Positions 8,379-16,988 of a stretch of DNA of 64,000 bases are shown here, piece by piece. Source of the stretch: an uncultured bacterium (lineage in GTDB: Bacteria; Planctomycetota; Phycisphaerae; Phycisphaerales; UBA1924); contig CAILKP010000053.1 in NCBI GenBank assembly GCA_903834785.1, forward strand, positions 22,084 through 86,083, in the 5' to 3' direction. Under the pieces are notes generated by a model, which saw only the letters and a list, made by a program, of their open reading frames with translations, made no database searches and was not told where the DNA came from. The translations under genes and the position numbers were made by a program. Every line of letters starts with the position of its first letter. Position 1 is the stretch's first letter.

Positions 8379-9476
8379 TCAGATGAGCATGCGGACGACG
8401 GCCTCACCGACGAGTGCCAGCAGTACGACGGGCAACTGCAGGACGGAGCCCAGGAAAGCGCGGCGAGCGGTGGCCCGCGTGGCTTCGCGGAGCATGGGTG
8501 TGCAGGCGGCGACGAAGGCCAGCGAGACGGCGCCGGCGATGGTGCCGCTGATGCAGCCGAGCCGGTCGCTCATGGCAAGCATGGGCAGCAGGACGACGGG
8601 GATCATGACGATCGCGCCGATGACGATGATCCAGCTGGTGGCCTTGCCGGAGGGATCGAACACGGGCAGCACGGCGTGGCCGCCCTTGGCGTAGTCGTCC
8701 TTGTACATCCAGGCGATGGCCAGGAAGTGGGGAATCTGCCAGAAGAACATGAGGGCGAACAGGGCCCAGCCGCCGAGCTGGGTGAGGGGTGCCAGTCCGC
8801 TGGAGCCGGCCAGTACCGCACCAGCGGACCAGCCGATCAGCGGGGGCAGTGCTCCGGGCACGGCACCGACGAGCGTGGCCAGCGGCGAGCGGGTCTTCAT
8901 CGGCGTGTAGATGAGCACGTAGATGAGTATGGTGGCGGCTGAGACGAGCATGGCGGCGGTGCCGCAGAATGCCTGAAGCGTGAGCAGGCCGAGCACGCTG
9001 CAGGCCATGCCGATGAGCAGGGCCGAGACGGGGTGCAGCCGGCTGGAGGGAATCGGGCGGCCGGCGGTGCGGTCCATCAGGCCGTCGCGGTGACGCTCCC
9101 ACCACTGGTTCAGTGCGTTGGCGCCGGAGGCGGAGAAGGCCGTGCCCACCAGGCACCCGGCGGCGGAGGTGCAGATGGCCAGCCAGGATGCGGTGGAGCC
9201 GAAGATGGCCAGCAGAAAGCCGACGGCGCTGGTCAGCGTGACCATTTTGGTGATGCCGGGCTTGGTCAGCTCAACTGCTGCAGCACGCTTGAGTTGCCAG
9301 TACGTTGGCTGCGGTGCCGGTGCGGGGTGCTCGCGCGGTGGGCGGGCGCCGGCGTTGTCCTGCTGAGTGGAATCGGTGTTGGTGCTGGGCGGATTGCTCT
9401 GCGGTGACCCGCCGCGGCTTGGGCGGCCGGAGGGCGAACCGTGGCGCGGACCGAGACTGCCTGGTGCCAAGTGCAT
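8379..9476 (-). CDS. ctaB: Protoheme IX farnesyltransferase (heme O synthase)
   Basis: UbiA-superfamily membrane enzyme that adds a farnesyl group to heme B to make heme O for terminal oxidases. The first aspartate-rich motif is NQWWERHRDGLMDRTAGRP and the second is YKDDYAKGGH; about eight hydrophobic helices follow the family pattern. The family core begins about 47 residues after the ATG at 9476 (LKRAAAVELTKPGITKM). The frame stays open upstream to an ATG at 9575, which would add 33 residues; both versions have an unusual Pro/Gly-rich N-terminal tail, so the start is uncertain. It precedes the SCO1-like gene and is probably co-transcribed with it. Confidence 0.92.
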   Translation of the reverse strand: MHLAPGSLGPRHGSPSGRPSRGGSPQSNPPSTNTDSTQQDNAGARPPREHPAPAPQPTYWQLKRAAAVELTKPGITKMVTLTSAVGFLLAIFGSTASWLAICTSAAGCLVGTAFSASGANALNQWWERHRDGLMDRTAGRPIPSSRLHPVSALLIGMACSVLGLLTLQAFCGTAAMLVSAATILIYVLIYTPMKTRSPLATLVGAVPGALPPLIGWSAGAVLAGSSGLAPLTQLGGWALFALMFFWQIPHFLAIAWMYKDDYAKGGHAVLPVFDPSGKATSWIIVIGAIVMIPVVLLPMLAMSDRLGCISGTIAGAVSLAFVAACTPMLREATRATARRAFLGSVLQLPVVLLALVGEAVVRMLI

Positions 9477-9684
9477 GGCGGCACCGGAGAGCGGAATCGG
9501 TGCGCCGGCGGCGGCATCAACGGTGACGACGACCGGGGGACGAACCCAAAGCGGGATGGCGGAGAGCCGGGCCATGGAGTGGCTGCGATCCTACGTCGGC
9601 GGGGCGTGTGTAGTACACCTGCACAGGAAAAACTACGGCCTGACAGGAACGGTGAACACTTGGTCTTCGGGGCCGCGGAGGTGC

Positions 9685-10338
9685 TTAGATGAGGTGGGAG
9701 ATGATCTCGCTGCGTATATATCGGACCTTGGCTGCCTTGGACGGCTGGGTGTGGTCATCTGCAGCGCGGTAGCCGGCGGCACAGGCGACGACGGTGGTGT
9801 ACCCGGAGTCTCCGAGGTTGAGTGTGGCATCGAACTGCGCGGGGTCGATGCCTTCGAGCGGGCAGGTGTCGATGCCCAGGTTGGCCGCGGCGAGCATGAA
9901 GAAGCCCAGGGCGATATAGACCTGGCGGGTGTTCCAGTGGGTGTGGTCAAGGCCGGGGCTGGCGATGAATCCGGAGATCATGCCCTTGTAACCGGCGAGT
10001 TTTTCGGCTGGCACGCCGCGAACGGTGCTGGTTTGGGTGATGAACTTATCGACATCGGCCGGGAGAATCTGGCGTTTGGCGGTGCAGACCAGCAGGTGAG
10101 AAGCGTCGGTGACCTGGGGCTGATTCCACGCGGCGGCACGCAGGGTGGCCCGGATGGCGGGGTTGGCAACGACGATGAACCGCCACGGCTGGAGGCCGAA
10201 GGAGGAGGGGGCCATGTGGAGAGACTGCTCCAAGGCCTCCCAGTTTTCGGGAGAGATGATGCGCGAGGGGTCGAACTTCTTGGTGGCGTAGCGATCTGCG
10301 AGGGCGGCGGAGATCTGAGCGGCGGTGGCGTGGTGCAT
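9685..10338 (-). CDS. NAD(P)H-dependent nitroreductase family protein
   Basis: Flavin-dependent oxidoreductase of the NfsB/oxygen-insensitive nitroreductase type, 217 residues, typical length. Family signals are [11 protein letters not shown] near the N terminus (FMN phosphate contact), [13 protein letters not shown] around residues 45-57, and a C-terminal core with CPLEGIDP and a final AAKVR-type basic segment. Physiological substrate is unknown; relatives reduce nitroaromatics and quinones. It is a single gene divergent from sucB, with about 300 bp between them in which I see no clear regulatory element. Confidence 0.88.
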   Translation of the reverse strand: MHHATAAQISAALADRYATKKFDPSRIISPENWEALEQSLHMAPSSFGLQPWRFIVVANPAIRATLRAAAWNQPQVTDASHLLVCTAKRQILPADVDKFITQTSTVRGVPAEKLAGYKGMISGFIASPGLDHTHWNTRQVYIALGFFMLAAANLGIDTCPLEGIDPAQFDATLNLGDSGYTTVVACAAGYRAADDHTQPSKAAKVRYIRSEIISHLI

Positions 10339-10637
10339 GTGGAACCAGCGGGAGGGTGGGGGGGGCAGGACCGGGGGCGGCTTCTGCCCGCGAGGATCAG
10401 GAGGGGGAATCGACGGTTTGGCGGGATGGAGGGTACGACGGCGGGAAGTTAGAGAAAGCGCAGGCCGGGGGGAGTGTGCCGCTAAGATGGAATCGGATCG
10501 GGGCCCACGAATGGGCTTCCGCGAGCGAGTCGGTCCGGTTGCCGGTGCTGAGCTGGCGGGCCGATGGAAAACCCGCGTCTTTGCTGTGGAGCAGCGCGGG
10601 CGTGTGGCCGGACTTTAGCAAGCTATTGAGGTTCTTC

Positions 10638-11897
10638 ATGGCAGCCGTTTCGATCATGATTCCTGAGATGGGTGAAAGCGTCCGCACCGGTGTGGTTGCC
10701 AAGTGGCACAAGCCGGCGGGGGCGATGGTCAAGCGGGATGAGATCGTGATGGACCTGGAGACGGACAAGATCACTGCGGAGATCACGGCTCCGGCTGACG
10801 GCGTGCTGAAGCACGGTGTGAAGGTGGGCGACACAGTTGCTGTGCCGTCATCGGTGGGCGAAGTTGACCCGGCTGGAGTTGCTTCGGCCGGCTCGGCGAG
10901 CCCGGCGGCGGTGGCACCGGTTGCGGCCAAGGCGGTTGGTGGCAACGGCTCGGCCCATGCCGCGGCTGCTGCGGTGGATGTGCGGGCCACGCCGCTGGCC
11001 AAGAAGGTTGCGGAGGAAAAGGGCGTGAGTTTGACCGGCGTGCAGGGGACTGGCCCGGGCGGACGCATCCGCGAGCAGGACGTGCTGGCGGTGACCGGTG
11101 GTGGTGCGACTGTTGCGGTGGCGACTGCAGCGGCGGTTCCTGCGGCTCCGGCGGCCAAGGTGCCTGCGAGCGTGGGCGGTGTCCGTCGCGTGCCGATGAC
11201 GGCGCTGCGTCAGCGGATCGCTGAGCGGCTGGTCTCGGCCCAGCACAGTGCTGCCATGCTCACGACGTTCAATGAAGTGGACATGACGGCTGTCATGGAG
11301 CTGCGCAAGCGGTACAAGGAGGAGTTCGAGAAGCGTCAGGGCGTGGGCCTGGGCTTCATGAGCTTCTTTGTCAAGGCGGCAGCGCAGGCGCTGCGTCAGT
11401 TCCCGCAGGTCAACTCGTATCTGGTGGCTGGTGCTGCCGGCGGTGTTGAGATTGAGCATCACGACTACGTGAACATCTCCGTTGCCGTGAGCACGCCCAA
11501 GGGCCTGACGGTGCCGGTGCTGCGGAACTGCCAGGAACTGTCGTTTGCGGGCATCGAGTCGGGCATCAAGGAACTGGCGGTCAAGGCTCGCGACGGCAAG
11601 CTGTCACTGGACGACCTGCAGGGCGGCACGTTCACGATCACCAACGGTGGCGTGTTCGGCTCGCTGATCAGCACGCCGATTCTCAACGCCCCGCAGTCGG
11701 CGATTCTGGGTATGCATGCAATCAAGAACCGGCCGGTTGAGCACCCCGACAAGCCGGGTGAGATTGCCCTGCGGCCGATGATGTACCTTGCGTTGTCGTA
11801 TGACCATCGGATTCTGGACGGGTCGGACGCGGTCCAGTTCCTGGTGGCGATCAAGAACGGGCTGGAGCGTCCGGAGCGGCTGATGCTGGGCCTGTGA
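10638..11897 (+). CDS. sucB: Dihydrolipoyllysine succinyltransferase (2-oxoglutarate dehydrogenase E2)
   Basis: Transfers succinyl groups to CoA in the 2-oxoglutarate dehydrogenase complex of the citric acid cycle. The lipoyl domain occupies residues 3-76 with the lipoylated Lys44 in [11 protein letters not shown]. An Ala/Val-rich linker leads to the E3-binding domain ([26 protein letters not shown]), a second linker, and the catalytic domain from about residue 190. The catalytic motif SYDHRILDG has His390 and Asp394. The length (419 residues) is normal. The upstream frame is open for 94 codons but lacks family similarity, so the ATG at 10638 is used. E1 and E3 genes are not in the window. 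A 14-bp tandem repeat covers the stop codon. Confidence 0.95.
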   Translation: MAAVSIMIPEMGESVRTGVVAKWHKPAGAMVKRDEIVMDLETDKITAEITAPADGVLKHGVKVGDTVAVPSSVGEVDPAGVASAGSASPAAVAPVAAKAVGGNGSAHAAAAAVDVRATPLAKKVAEEKGVSLTGVQGTGPGGRIREQDVLAVTGGGATVAVATAAAVPAAPAAKVPASVGGVRRVPMTALRQRIAERLVSAQHSAAMLTTFNEVDMTAVMELRKRYKEEFEKRQGVGLGFMSFFVKAAAQALRQFPQVNSYLVAGAAGGVEIEHHDYVNISVAVSTPKGLTVPVLRNCQELSFAGIESGIKELAVKARDGKLSLDDLQGGTFTITNGGVFGSLISTPILNAPQSAILGMHAIKNRPVEHPDKPGEIALRPMMYLALSYDHRILDGSDAVQFLVAIKNGLERPERLMLGL

Positions 11898-11924
11898 TGC
11901 TGGGCCTGTGATGCTGGGCCTGTG
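11883..11924 (+). repeat. 14-bp unit tandemly repeated three times over the sucB stop codon
   Basis: The unit ATGCTGGGCCTGTG occurs three times in direct tandem, and a fourth partial copy (AGGCTGGG) follows. The first unit encodes the last residues of SucB and its TGA. The extra copies lie downstream, so the protein end is unchanged. Confidence 0.95.
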
Positions 11925-12006
11925 AGGCTGGGATGCATGCTGCTTCACTGTGCATGTTTGCCGTGAAAAGCGAATAAAAAATCCCTGCGGGAGATTTCCC
12001 CAGCAG

Positions 12007-12042
12007 GCAGCGACCTAGGGCTTTTTCTAGAAAAAACGCTGC
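12007..12042. other. Nested inverted repeats in AT-rich spacer between sucB and luxR-type gene
   Basis: GCAGCG (12007-12012) and CGCTGC (12037-12042) flank a perfect 14-bp palindrome TTTTTCTAGAAAAA (12022-12035). Just before, CTGC-GGGA and TCCC-CA-GCAG (about 11984-12006) form another hairpin. The 11.9-12.3 kb gap is otherwise without a confident gene. It could hold the sucB terminator, but no hairpin is directly followed by a clean plus-strand U-tract. Confidence 0.5.
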
Positions 12043-12076
12043 GCCTCGTGGATGTCCACAACGGAGGAATCGACGA

Positions 12077-12286
12077 ATGAGCCAGGTGGTGAACGGGGAG
12101 AAAATCCTCAGTGTAATGCCTAGGTACAACCTCCCCTTTTCCGTGATTTTGGGACAAAAAAGCCGATTCTGGTCAGCTATGCGTTACAGGGGGATACAAC
12201 TTTGCTCGTTGATTCGTCGACCTTTGCGTGATCTGACTCGTAGGTCAGATAAGTACCAGAGAGAGCTGCCCAGCAGTTCGCTTTGA
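12077..12286 (+). CDS. Possible small protein with strong Shine-Dalgarno site
   Basis: Open frame of 69 codons. The only argument for it is a good ribosome-binding site, GGAGGAA at 12063-12069, nine bases before the ATG, which is rare in this window. The product is basic, has no recognisable domain and no signal peptide, and its base composition is lower in GC than neighbouring genes. It lies between sucB and the LuxR-type gene and overlaps the interrupted palindrome at 12231-12250. It may equally be a chance frame in an untranslated leader. Confidence 0.25.
   Translation: MSQVVNGEKILSVMPRYNLPFSVILGQKSRFWSAMRYRGIQLCSLIRRPLRDLTRRSDKYQRELPSSSL
12231..12250. promoter_or_regulatory. Interrupted palindrome upstream of LuxR-type regulator
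   Basis: ATCTGAC and GTCAGAT form a perfect 7-bp inverted repeat with a 6-bp centre, 77 bp before the start of the regulator gene. The spacing of half-sites (about 13 bp centre to centre) suits a dimeric DNA-binding protein, possibly the regulator itself. No experimental support. Confidence 0.35.
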
Positions 12287-12326
12287 TTGCCCCGGGGCTT
12301 CTGTTTGGGCGGCGGAGCAAGCAAGT

Positions 12327-13052
12327 ATGCATGACGAAATAGCCGTAGCGGAGTTAGCCAGGACGGCGGGAAGCCTGGGATGGACTGCGCTGATCGAGGA
12401 CTCGGGCGCGGATGTTGCGGTGCTTTCGGCTGAGGGGCGGGCGTTGTATGTGAGTCCGACCCTGAACTGGTGGGCGGTTGCTTCGCCGTCGCAAGCGGTG
12501 GGCAAGACGCTGCATGACCTATTCCCGGCTGAGATGGCCGATGAGCGGCTGGAACTGGTCCGCCGGGTGTCGGCGACGCAGCGGGTTCTGGTGCTCTATG
12601 GTATTTGGAAGGGAGTGCGGACGCGGACGGTGCTGCGGCCGCTGCCGCCGGCGCAGCCGGGTGAGCTGCCTCGAGTACTGGCTGTGTGCCGCGGGTATCA
12701 CAATGTGGACCGTGAGTTGATGCCTGCAAACGCAGACCAAGCGGAAGCGAAGCACGTGGACCATGGGCGGCTGGGTGTACTGACGCCGCGAGAGCTGGAG
12801 ATTCTGTCGATGATCGCCCGCGGGATGACCACTGCGACGATCGCCAAGGAACTGTTCAGGTCCCGGAAGACCATTGAGGCCCATCGGCTTTCGATCGGTG
12901 CGAAGCTGGGAGCCCGGAATCGGGTGGAACTGGCACGCATCGCCCTTGAGGCGGGTTTGCTGCAGGGGCAGCCGGGCAGTGGAAGTCACCAGACGGGCCG
13001 ACGGTACGAGCGGGCCAAGCGTGCGAGCGGTATGGACTTTTCCGAAGATTGA
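12327..13052 (+). CDS. PAS-like sensor with C-terminal LuxR-type DNA-binding domain
   Basis: Transcription regulator of 241 residues. Residues 20-125 look like a PAS fold (ALIEDSGADVAVLSAEGRALYVS..., then a VGKTLHDLFP segment). A GerE/LuxR helix-turn-helix occupies about residues 150-215: LTPRELEILSMIARGMTTATIAKELFRSRKTIEAHRLSI. It has no receiver domain, so it probably senses a small ligand or partner through the PAS region rather than phosphorylation. The last 25 residues are basic and unstructured. It stands alone after an AT-rich spacer with a palindrome that may be an operator. The target genes are unknown. Confidence 0.85.
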   Translation: MHDEIAVAELARTAGSLGWTALIEDSGADVAVLSAEGRALYVSPTLNWWAVASPSQAVGKTLHDLFPAEMADERLELVRRVSATQRVLVLYGIWKGVRTRTVLRPLPPAQPGELPRVLAVCRGYHNVDRELMPANADQAEAKHVDHGRLGVLTPRELEILSMIARGMTTATIAKELFRSRKTIEAHRLSIGAKLGARNRVELARIALEAGLLQGQPGSGSHQTGRRYERAKRASGMDFSED

Positions 13053-13736
13053 GGCGGGGCGGGAGTGAAGAGGTGAAGGGTTGGGGGGGCGGGTGCAGGT
13101 CGAGTGGTGTTCAGGAGCGGTGGAGAACTTGGGCAGGCTGGGTAGTTTTCGAAGTCATCGCATGTGTACGGCGTGTCACCTGGACACTGCCGCGGGAGTG
13201 TTGCGCTGCGACTCGGGTTTTTTTCAAGGTGGCGGGTTGCGTTCGAATCGCGGCGCGGTAGACTGGACCGAGGTCCGGTTCTGGTGCCGGATGGTGGTTG
13301 CCCGGGCTGTGGCGCGTTGGAACCGTTTCAACGAAGCAAAGGGCAGGTTTCGCGTGCGTGATTGACTGGCGAGGTGGACGACGAGGTGCCCGTGGATGCG
13401 ATGATGCTGCGGCTGCGCGATGTTTGAAGGATGGCTCGACGACGGCGTTGCGGGCTACGACAACTGAAGCTGATGATGACAAGTGCCCGCCGAGGGTGCC
13501 TGTTGTCGTTCCTGCACGGATGCGGGCGAGTGACAGCCAAGGACGATGCTGGGCCGTGAAACGGTTACGTGCCCGAGGGGTGATCGGTTTCGCTATTCGG
13601 AATGTTTTGGACTTGGCAACGACCTTTGAACTGACTGGGAGCAGCGAGAGCGCGGGTGGCCGGCGACCAGCGGGCTGGACGCGCGGATGGCTGGGTGATG
13701 AAGTTCAGGCGCGGCTTACCGCAGCAGGAGATTGTG
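13053..13736. other. 680-bp spacer without a supported gene
   Basis: Only short frames without family resemblance are present. The last bases contain AGGAG (13726-13730), the ribosome-binding site of the surface protein gene. No hairpin terminator or promoter stands out. Confidence 0.5.
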
Positions 13737-14894
13737 ATGAACAGTGTCATGCGCAGCGGTCTGATGTCGGTTGGTTCACTCGTCGGCCGTGAGGTGGGTG
13801 TGTGCCTGCGGGGGATGCGGAAGGCGCTGGCTGTGGTGGCTACGGCGGCGGGAATGGGCGCCGGGCTGACGGGGGCTGCGCATGGGCAGGTGGTGATTAA
13901 TGGCATTTACGCCGACGGCGGCAACGGCGGTGCGGCGCAGCACGCCGACTGGGTCGAGCTTTTCAACGCAGGATCGAGCCCGGTGACCATCGGCGGGTAC
14001 CAGTTGCTGTATGCCAGCAGTACGGGAACCAGTTGGTCCGGCACCACCGTGACGGCGGGGACGGTCATCCAGCCGCGGAGTTTTTATCTGATCCGCACCA
14101 GTTCGATCGGACTGAATGGAGCGGCACTGCCGAATCTGGACCAGTCCGCAACGTCGCCGAACATGGCGGGGGGCGGCGGCAAGCTGGCGCTGTACAGCAC
14201 GGCGACCACCACGTCCGGCCAGTGCCCCTCGGCGACCAATCTTGTTGACTTGGTGGGCTGGGGTACGGGCAACTGTGCGATGGTTGGCGGAACGCCGACT
14301 GCCGGGGGGCGCAACGGCGCCGGCACCGAGCTGGTTGTGGTGGCCTCGCTTGCCGCGGTGTATGTGGATGGTGCGTACAGCGGCGCCCCCGGCGCACTAG
14401 TGAGCTTCCCGGTTGGCGGACCGGCACAGGGCAAGGTGCTGGGTCTCAACGCGTTTGTCACGATTCAGTCGGCGATCGATGCCGCGGATGTCGGCGGAAC
14501 GGTGAGCATCGCTGCAAGTGGCTTTGCTGAGAATCTGGTGGTGGGTAAGCAGCTCCGCATCATCGGTGCGGGGGCTGGTAACTGCGATGGTCCGGCTGAC
14601 CCGCTGACCCAGACGGTGATCACTTCGGCAGCGGCTGGCACGCCGGTGGTGAGCATCACCGCCGGTGGTACCTCGGCCGCGGACCGACTGACGGTGTCGG
14701 GCCTCCGGCTGACCGGCGCGACCGGTGATCCGGCGCTGTCGATTCCTGGTTGTGCGGCGGTCCGTGTGACGGCTGCGACGGGAACCACGCTTTCGTTCTT
14801 CCGCTTTGATGGGCTGACGCTGAAAGGCAACGCCGGTGCGGGTCTGGCCCTTTGCTGGAACCGACGGTTCGGTGAGCGATGTCGATGTTGTTGA
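13737..14894 (+). CDS. Secreted lamin-tail-domain protein, N-terminal part of a frameshifted gene
   Basis: N-terminal part of a large exported protein. The ATG at 13737 is chosen because AGGAG precedes it by six bases and a signal peptide follows (basic start, hydrophobic residues about 28-45, cleavage near AHG-QVV). Residues about 47-170 form a lamin-tail (LTD) domain (VVINGIYADGGNGG, ADWVELFN, SGTTVTAGTVIQ). A region resembling a right-handed beta-helix begins with AFVTIQSAIDAADVGGTVSIA. The frame then ends at 14894 in a non-homologous tail (from CWNRR). Reading continues sensibly in the +1 frame after skipping one C of CCC at 14848-14850, giving GAGLAFAGTDGSVSDVDV. So this and the next entry are one gene broken by a single-base shift, by sequencing error or mutation. 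Confidence 0.75.
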   Translation: MNSVMRSGLMSVGSLVGREVGVCLRGMRKALAVVATAAGMGAGLTGAAHGQVVINGIYADGGNGGAAQHADWVELFNAGSSPVTIGGYQLLYASSTGTSWSGTTVTAGTVIQPRSFYLIRTSSIGLNGAALPNLDQSATSPNMAGGGGKLALYSTATTTSGQCPSATNLVDLVGWGTGNCAMVGGTPTAGGRNGAGTELVVVASLAAVYVDGAYSGAPGALVSFPVGGPAQGKVLGLNAFVTIQSAIDAADVGGTVSIAASGFAENLVVGKQLRIIGAGAGNCDGPADPLTQTVITSAAAGTPVVSITAGGTSAADRLTVSGLRLTGATGDPALSIPGCAAVRVTAATGTTLSFFRFDGLTLKGNAGAGLALCWNRRFGERCRCC

Positions 14895-16887
14895 TACCAA
14901 CGTGTGTTCGAACTATGTGGGCATCTGGAACGAGACGGACATGGCCGGGCTGAGCCGGGTGTCGATCTCCGGCGGCGCGATCCGGAGTAACACGTACAAC
15001 GGCGTGCGGAGCAACGGCCGCACGGTGCCGACGGCGTGGACGCCGACGGATGTGAGCATTGTCGGGACGGTGTTTGCGAGCAATGGCCAGAGCAGCAACA
15101 GCTTCCCCGGCTCGGGCGATGTGAGCTTCTACGAGTTCAATGGCAGCGCGACGGTCACGAACGTGACCGTTGCGACGACCGGTCGCAACCCGGTGCAGTT
15201 CCGCGGCCGCGGTACGGCCAGCACGGCGACGTGGCTGCCCTCAGGTGCGGTCAGCATCAACGGCCTGACGGTCACGGGTACCGCGGACCGCTCGGCGATT
15301 GTGATCCAGAACTACAGCGATGTGGCGGCGGTGACGCTGAGCAACGTGAACCTGGCTGGTGTGACCAACACCAACCCGCCGGGCACGGGCTTCAGCGTGC
15401 CGGGCATGACGCTGACGCACACGGGCGCGACGCCACTGGTACTGGGTAATACGGTGTTCCCGTGCCAGGGCGCCGGGTACGTGGGTCTGGCGGTCTTCGG
15501 CAGCGGCGGCGCTGCGGCGGACTGCACGACGGTGTTCACCGGCGCAACAACGCTGGCGGGCAAGGAAGCCTGCGTGTTCGATGGTGATGACCTGGCGGGC
15601 TTCGGCAACGTGAGCTTCCCTGATTCGGTGATCACGGGCCAGCCGACGTCCGCGACGGTGTGTGACGGTCAGCCCGTCACGCTCACGGTGAGTGCAACCG
15701 GTGACAACCTCAGCTATCAGTGGTTCAACGGTGCTAATCCGGTCGGCACGAACTCGGCGAGCTACAGCATCCCAGCAGCTTCCGGCACCGATGCTGGCAC
15801 CTACACGGTCGTGGTGACGGGTACCTGCGGTGCGGTCACTTCCTCCGCCGCGACCGTCACGGTCAACACCGCTCCGGTCGTTGCGGCTCTCCCGGCTGCT
15901 CCCACCATCTGTGCTGGCAGCGGGTTTGTGCTCACCGCCGCGGCGACGGGTACAGGTCCGTTCTCGTACCAGTGGCGCAAGGATGGCTCGCCGATGCTGA
16001 CTGAGACTGGCGTGACCTTCTCCATCAACGTTCTGGCTCCGGGCAATGCCGGCAGCTACGACGTTGTGGTCACCAACACCTGTGGCAGCACCACCAGCAC
16101 GACTAGCGTGCTGACGGTTGGTTCGGCGCCGGTCATCACTAGTCAGCCGGCTCCCGCCAGTGTCGCCATCGGTGGTACGGGCAGCTTCAGCGTTGCAGCA
16201 TCGGCCACGCCCGGACCGCTCGGTTATCAGTGGCGTCGCAACGGCATCAACCTGCCCAACGCCGGTCCGTACGGCGGGGCCAACACCCCGACGCTGACGA
16301 TCAGCCCTGCATCCCTGGTCATCACCGGCAGCTTCGACTGCATCGTCACCGCACCCTGCGGCACGACGACCAGCGCGGCCGCTCTGCTGAGCGTCGGCTC
16401 GGCACCGGTCATCACCCAGCAGCCGCTGCCGGCCTTTGTCCGGGTCAACGACTGCGTGAAGCTGGTGGCAGCCGCCACCGGCGGCAACCCGCTGACGGTC
16501 CAGTGGCGCAAGGACGGTCTGCCTCTTGCCGATGGCGGCAGCTACTCGGGTGTCAGCACGTTGTCGCTGACCATCTGCCCCGTCACCCCGGCCGAGGGTG
16601 GAAACTACGAGCTGGTGGCAACCAACCCGTTCGGGACGGCGACGAGCAACCCGGCGGCGGTTGCGATCAACCCGTCCTGTAACTGTGCCGACATCGTCAG
16701 CAGTCTGGCCTTGCCCCCGGGTGACGGCACCATCGACGGCAACGACTTCATCAGCTTCATCAACGCCTTCGCGATCGACGATCCGCTGGCTGACATCGCC
16801 GGTCCGGAGGGCTGCTCGCCCGACGGCACCATCGACGGCTTCGACTTCATCGCCTTCATCAACGACTTCGCCGCCGGCTGCCCGTAA
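14836..16887 (+). CDS. Beta-helix / Ig-like repeat / dockerin protein, C-terminal part of the frameshifted gene
   Basis: Continuation of the preceding secreted protein, 683 codons. The genuine sequence begins about 14851, after the shift. Residues 1-215 complete the beta-helix (alternating VSISGG, GLTVTG, LSNVNLAG). Four Ig-like domains of about 85 residues follow, each with the SYQW or YQWR core and a TCGxxTS end (roughly 262-345, 346-430, 431-515, 516-612). The C terminus (about 613-683) is a dockerin-like pair with calcium-loop repeats GDGTIDGNDFISFINAF and PDGTIDGFDFIAFINDF, the 'GC-type' anchor found in Phycisphaerae. It probably attaches the protein to the cell surface or an extracellular scaffold. 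The 14836 start is only the first possible start codon in this frame; no independent translation is proposed. Confidence 0.75.
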   Translation: MRVWPFAGTDGSVSDVDVVDTNVCSNYVGIWNETDMAGLSRVSISGGAIRSNTYNGVRSNGRTVPTAWTPTDVSIVGTVFASNGQSSNSFPGSGDVSFYEFNGSATVTNVTVATTGRNPVQFRGRGTASTATWLPSGAVSINGLTVTGTADRSAIVIQNYSDVAAVTLSNVNLAGVTNTNPPGTGFSVPGMTLTHTGATPLVLGNTVFPCQGAGYVGLAVFGSGGAAADCTTVFTGATTLAGKEACVFDGDDLAGFGNVSFPDSVITGQPTSATVCDGQPVTLTVSATGDNLSYQWFNGANPVGTNSASYSIPAASGTDAGTYTVVVTGTCGAVTSSAATVTVNTAPVVAALPAAPTICAGSGFVLTAAATGTGPFSYQWRKDGSPMLTETGVTFSINVLAPGNAGSYDVVVTNTCGSTTSTTSVLTVGSAPVITSQPAPASVAIGGTGSFSVAASATPGPLGYQWRRNGINLPNAGPYGGANTPTLTISPASLVITGSFDCIVTAPCGTTTSAAALLSVGSAPVITQQPLPAFVRVNDCVKLVAAATGGNPLTVQWRKDGLPLADGGSYSGVSTLSLTICPVTPAEGGNYELVATNPFGTATSNPAAVAINPSCNCADIVSSLALPPGDGTIDGNDFISFINAFAIDDPLADIAGPEGCSPDGTIDGFDFIAFINDFAAGCP

Positions 16888-16917
16888 GGCACCACGGTTC
16901 GAGAGTGCATCAAAAGC

Positions 16918-16953
16918 AACCGCGGCCGTCCGGATCTCCGGACGGCCGCGGTT
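16918..16953 (+). terminator. Strong hairpin after the surface protein gene
   Basis: Perfect 17-bp stem (16918-16934 with 16937-16953) with a 2-nt centre, ending CGCGGTT and followed by GTTATT. It sits between convergent genes (surface protein, PilZ protein) and may end transcription from both sides. Confidence 0.75.
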
Positions 16954-16988
16954 GTTATTCGGGGAGTGATCGGCCGGATCCGACCGGC

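Noticed and set aside
10350..10380. G-run upstream of sucB as a further binding site of the C-rich RNAs
   Set aside because: GGGAGGGTGGGGGGGG matches imperfectly and lies about 270 bp before the start, too far for a translation effect.
12022..12035. Palindrome as insertion sequence end
   Set aside because: No transposase, no second terminal repeat and no target duplication are visible.
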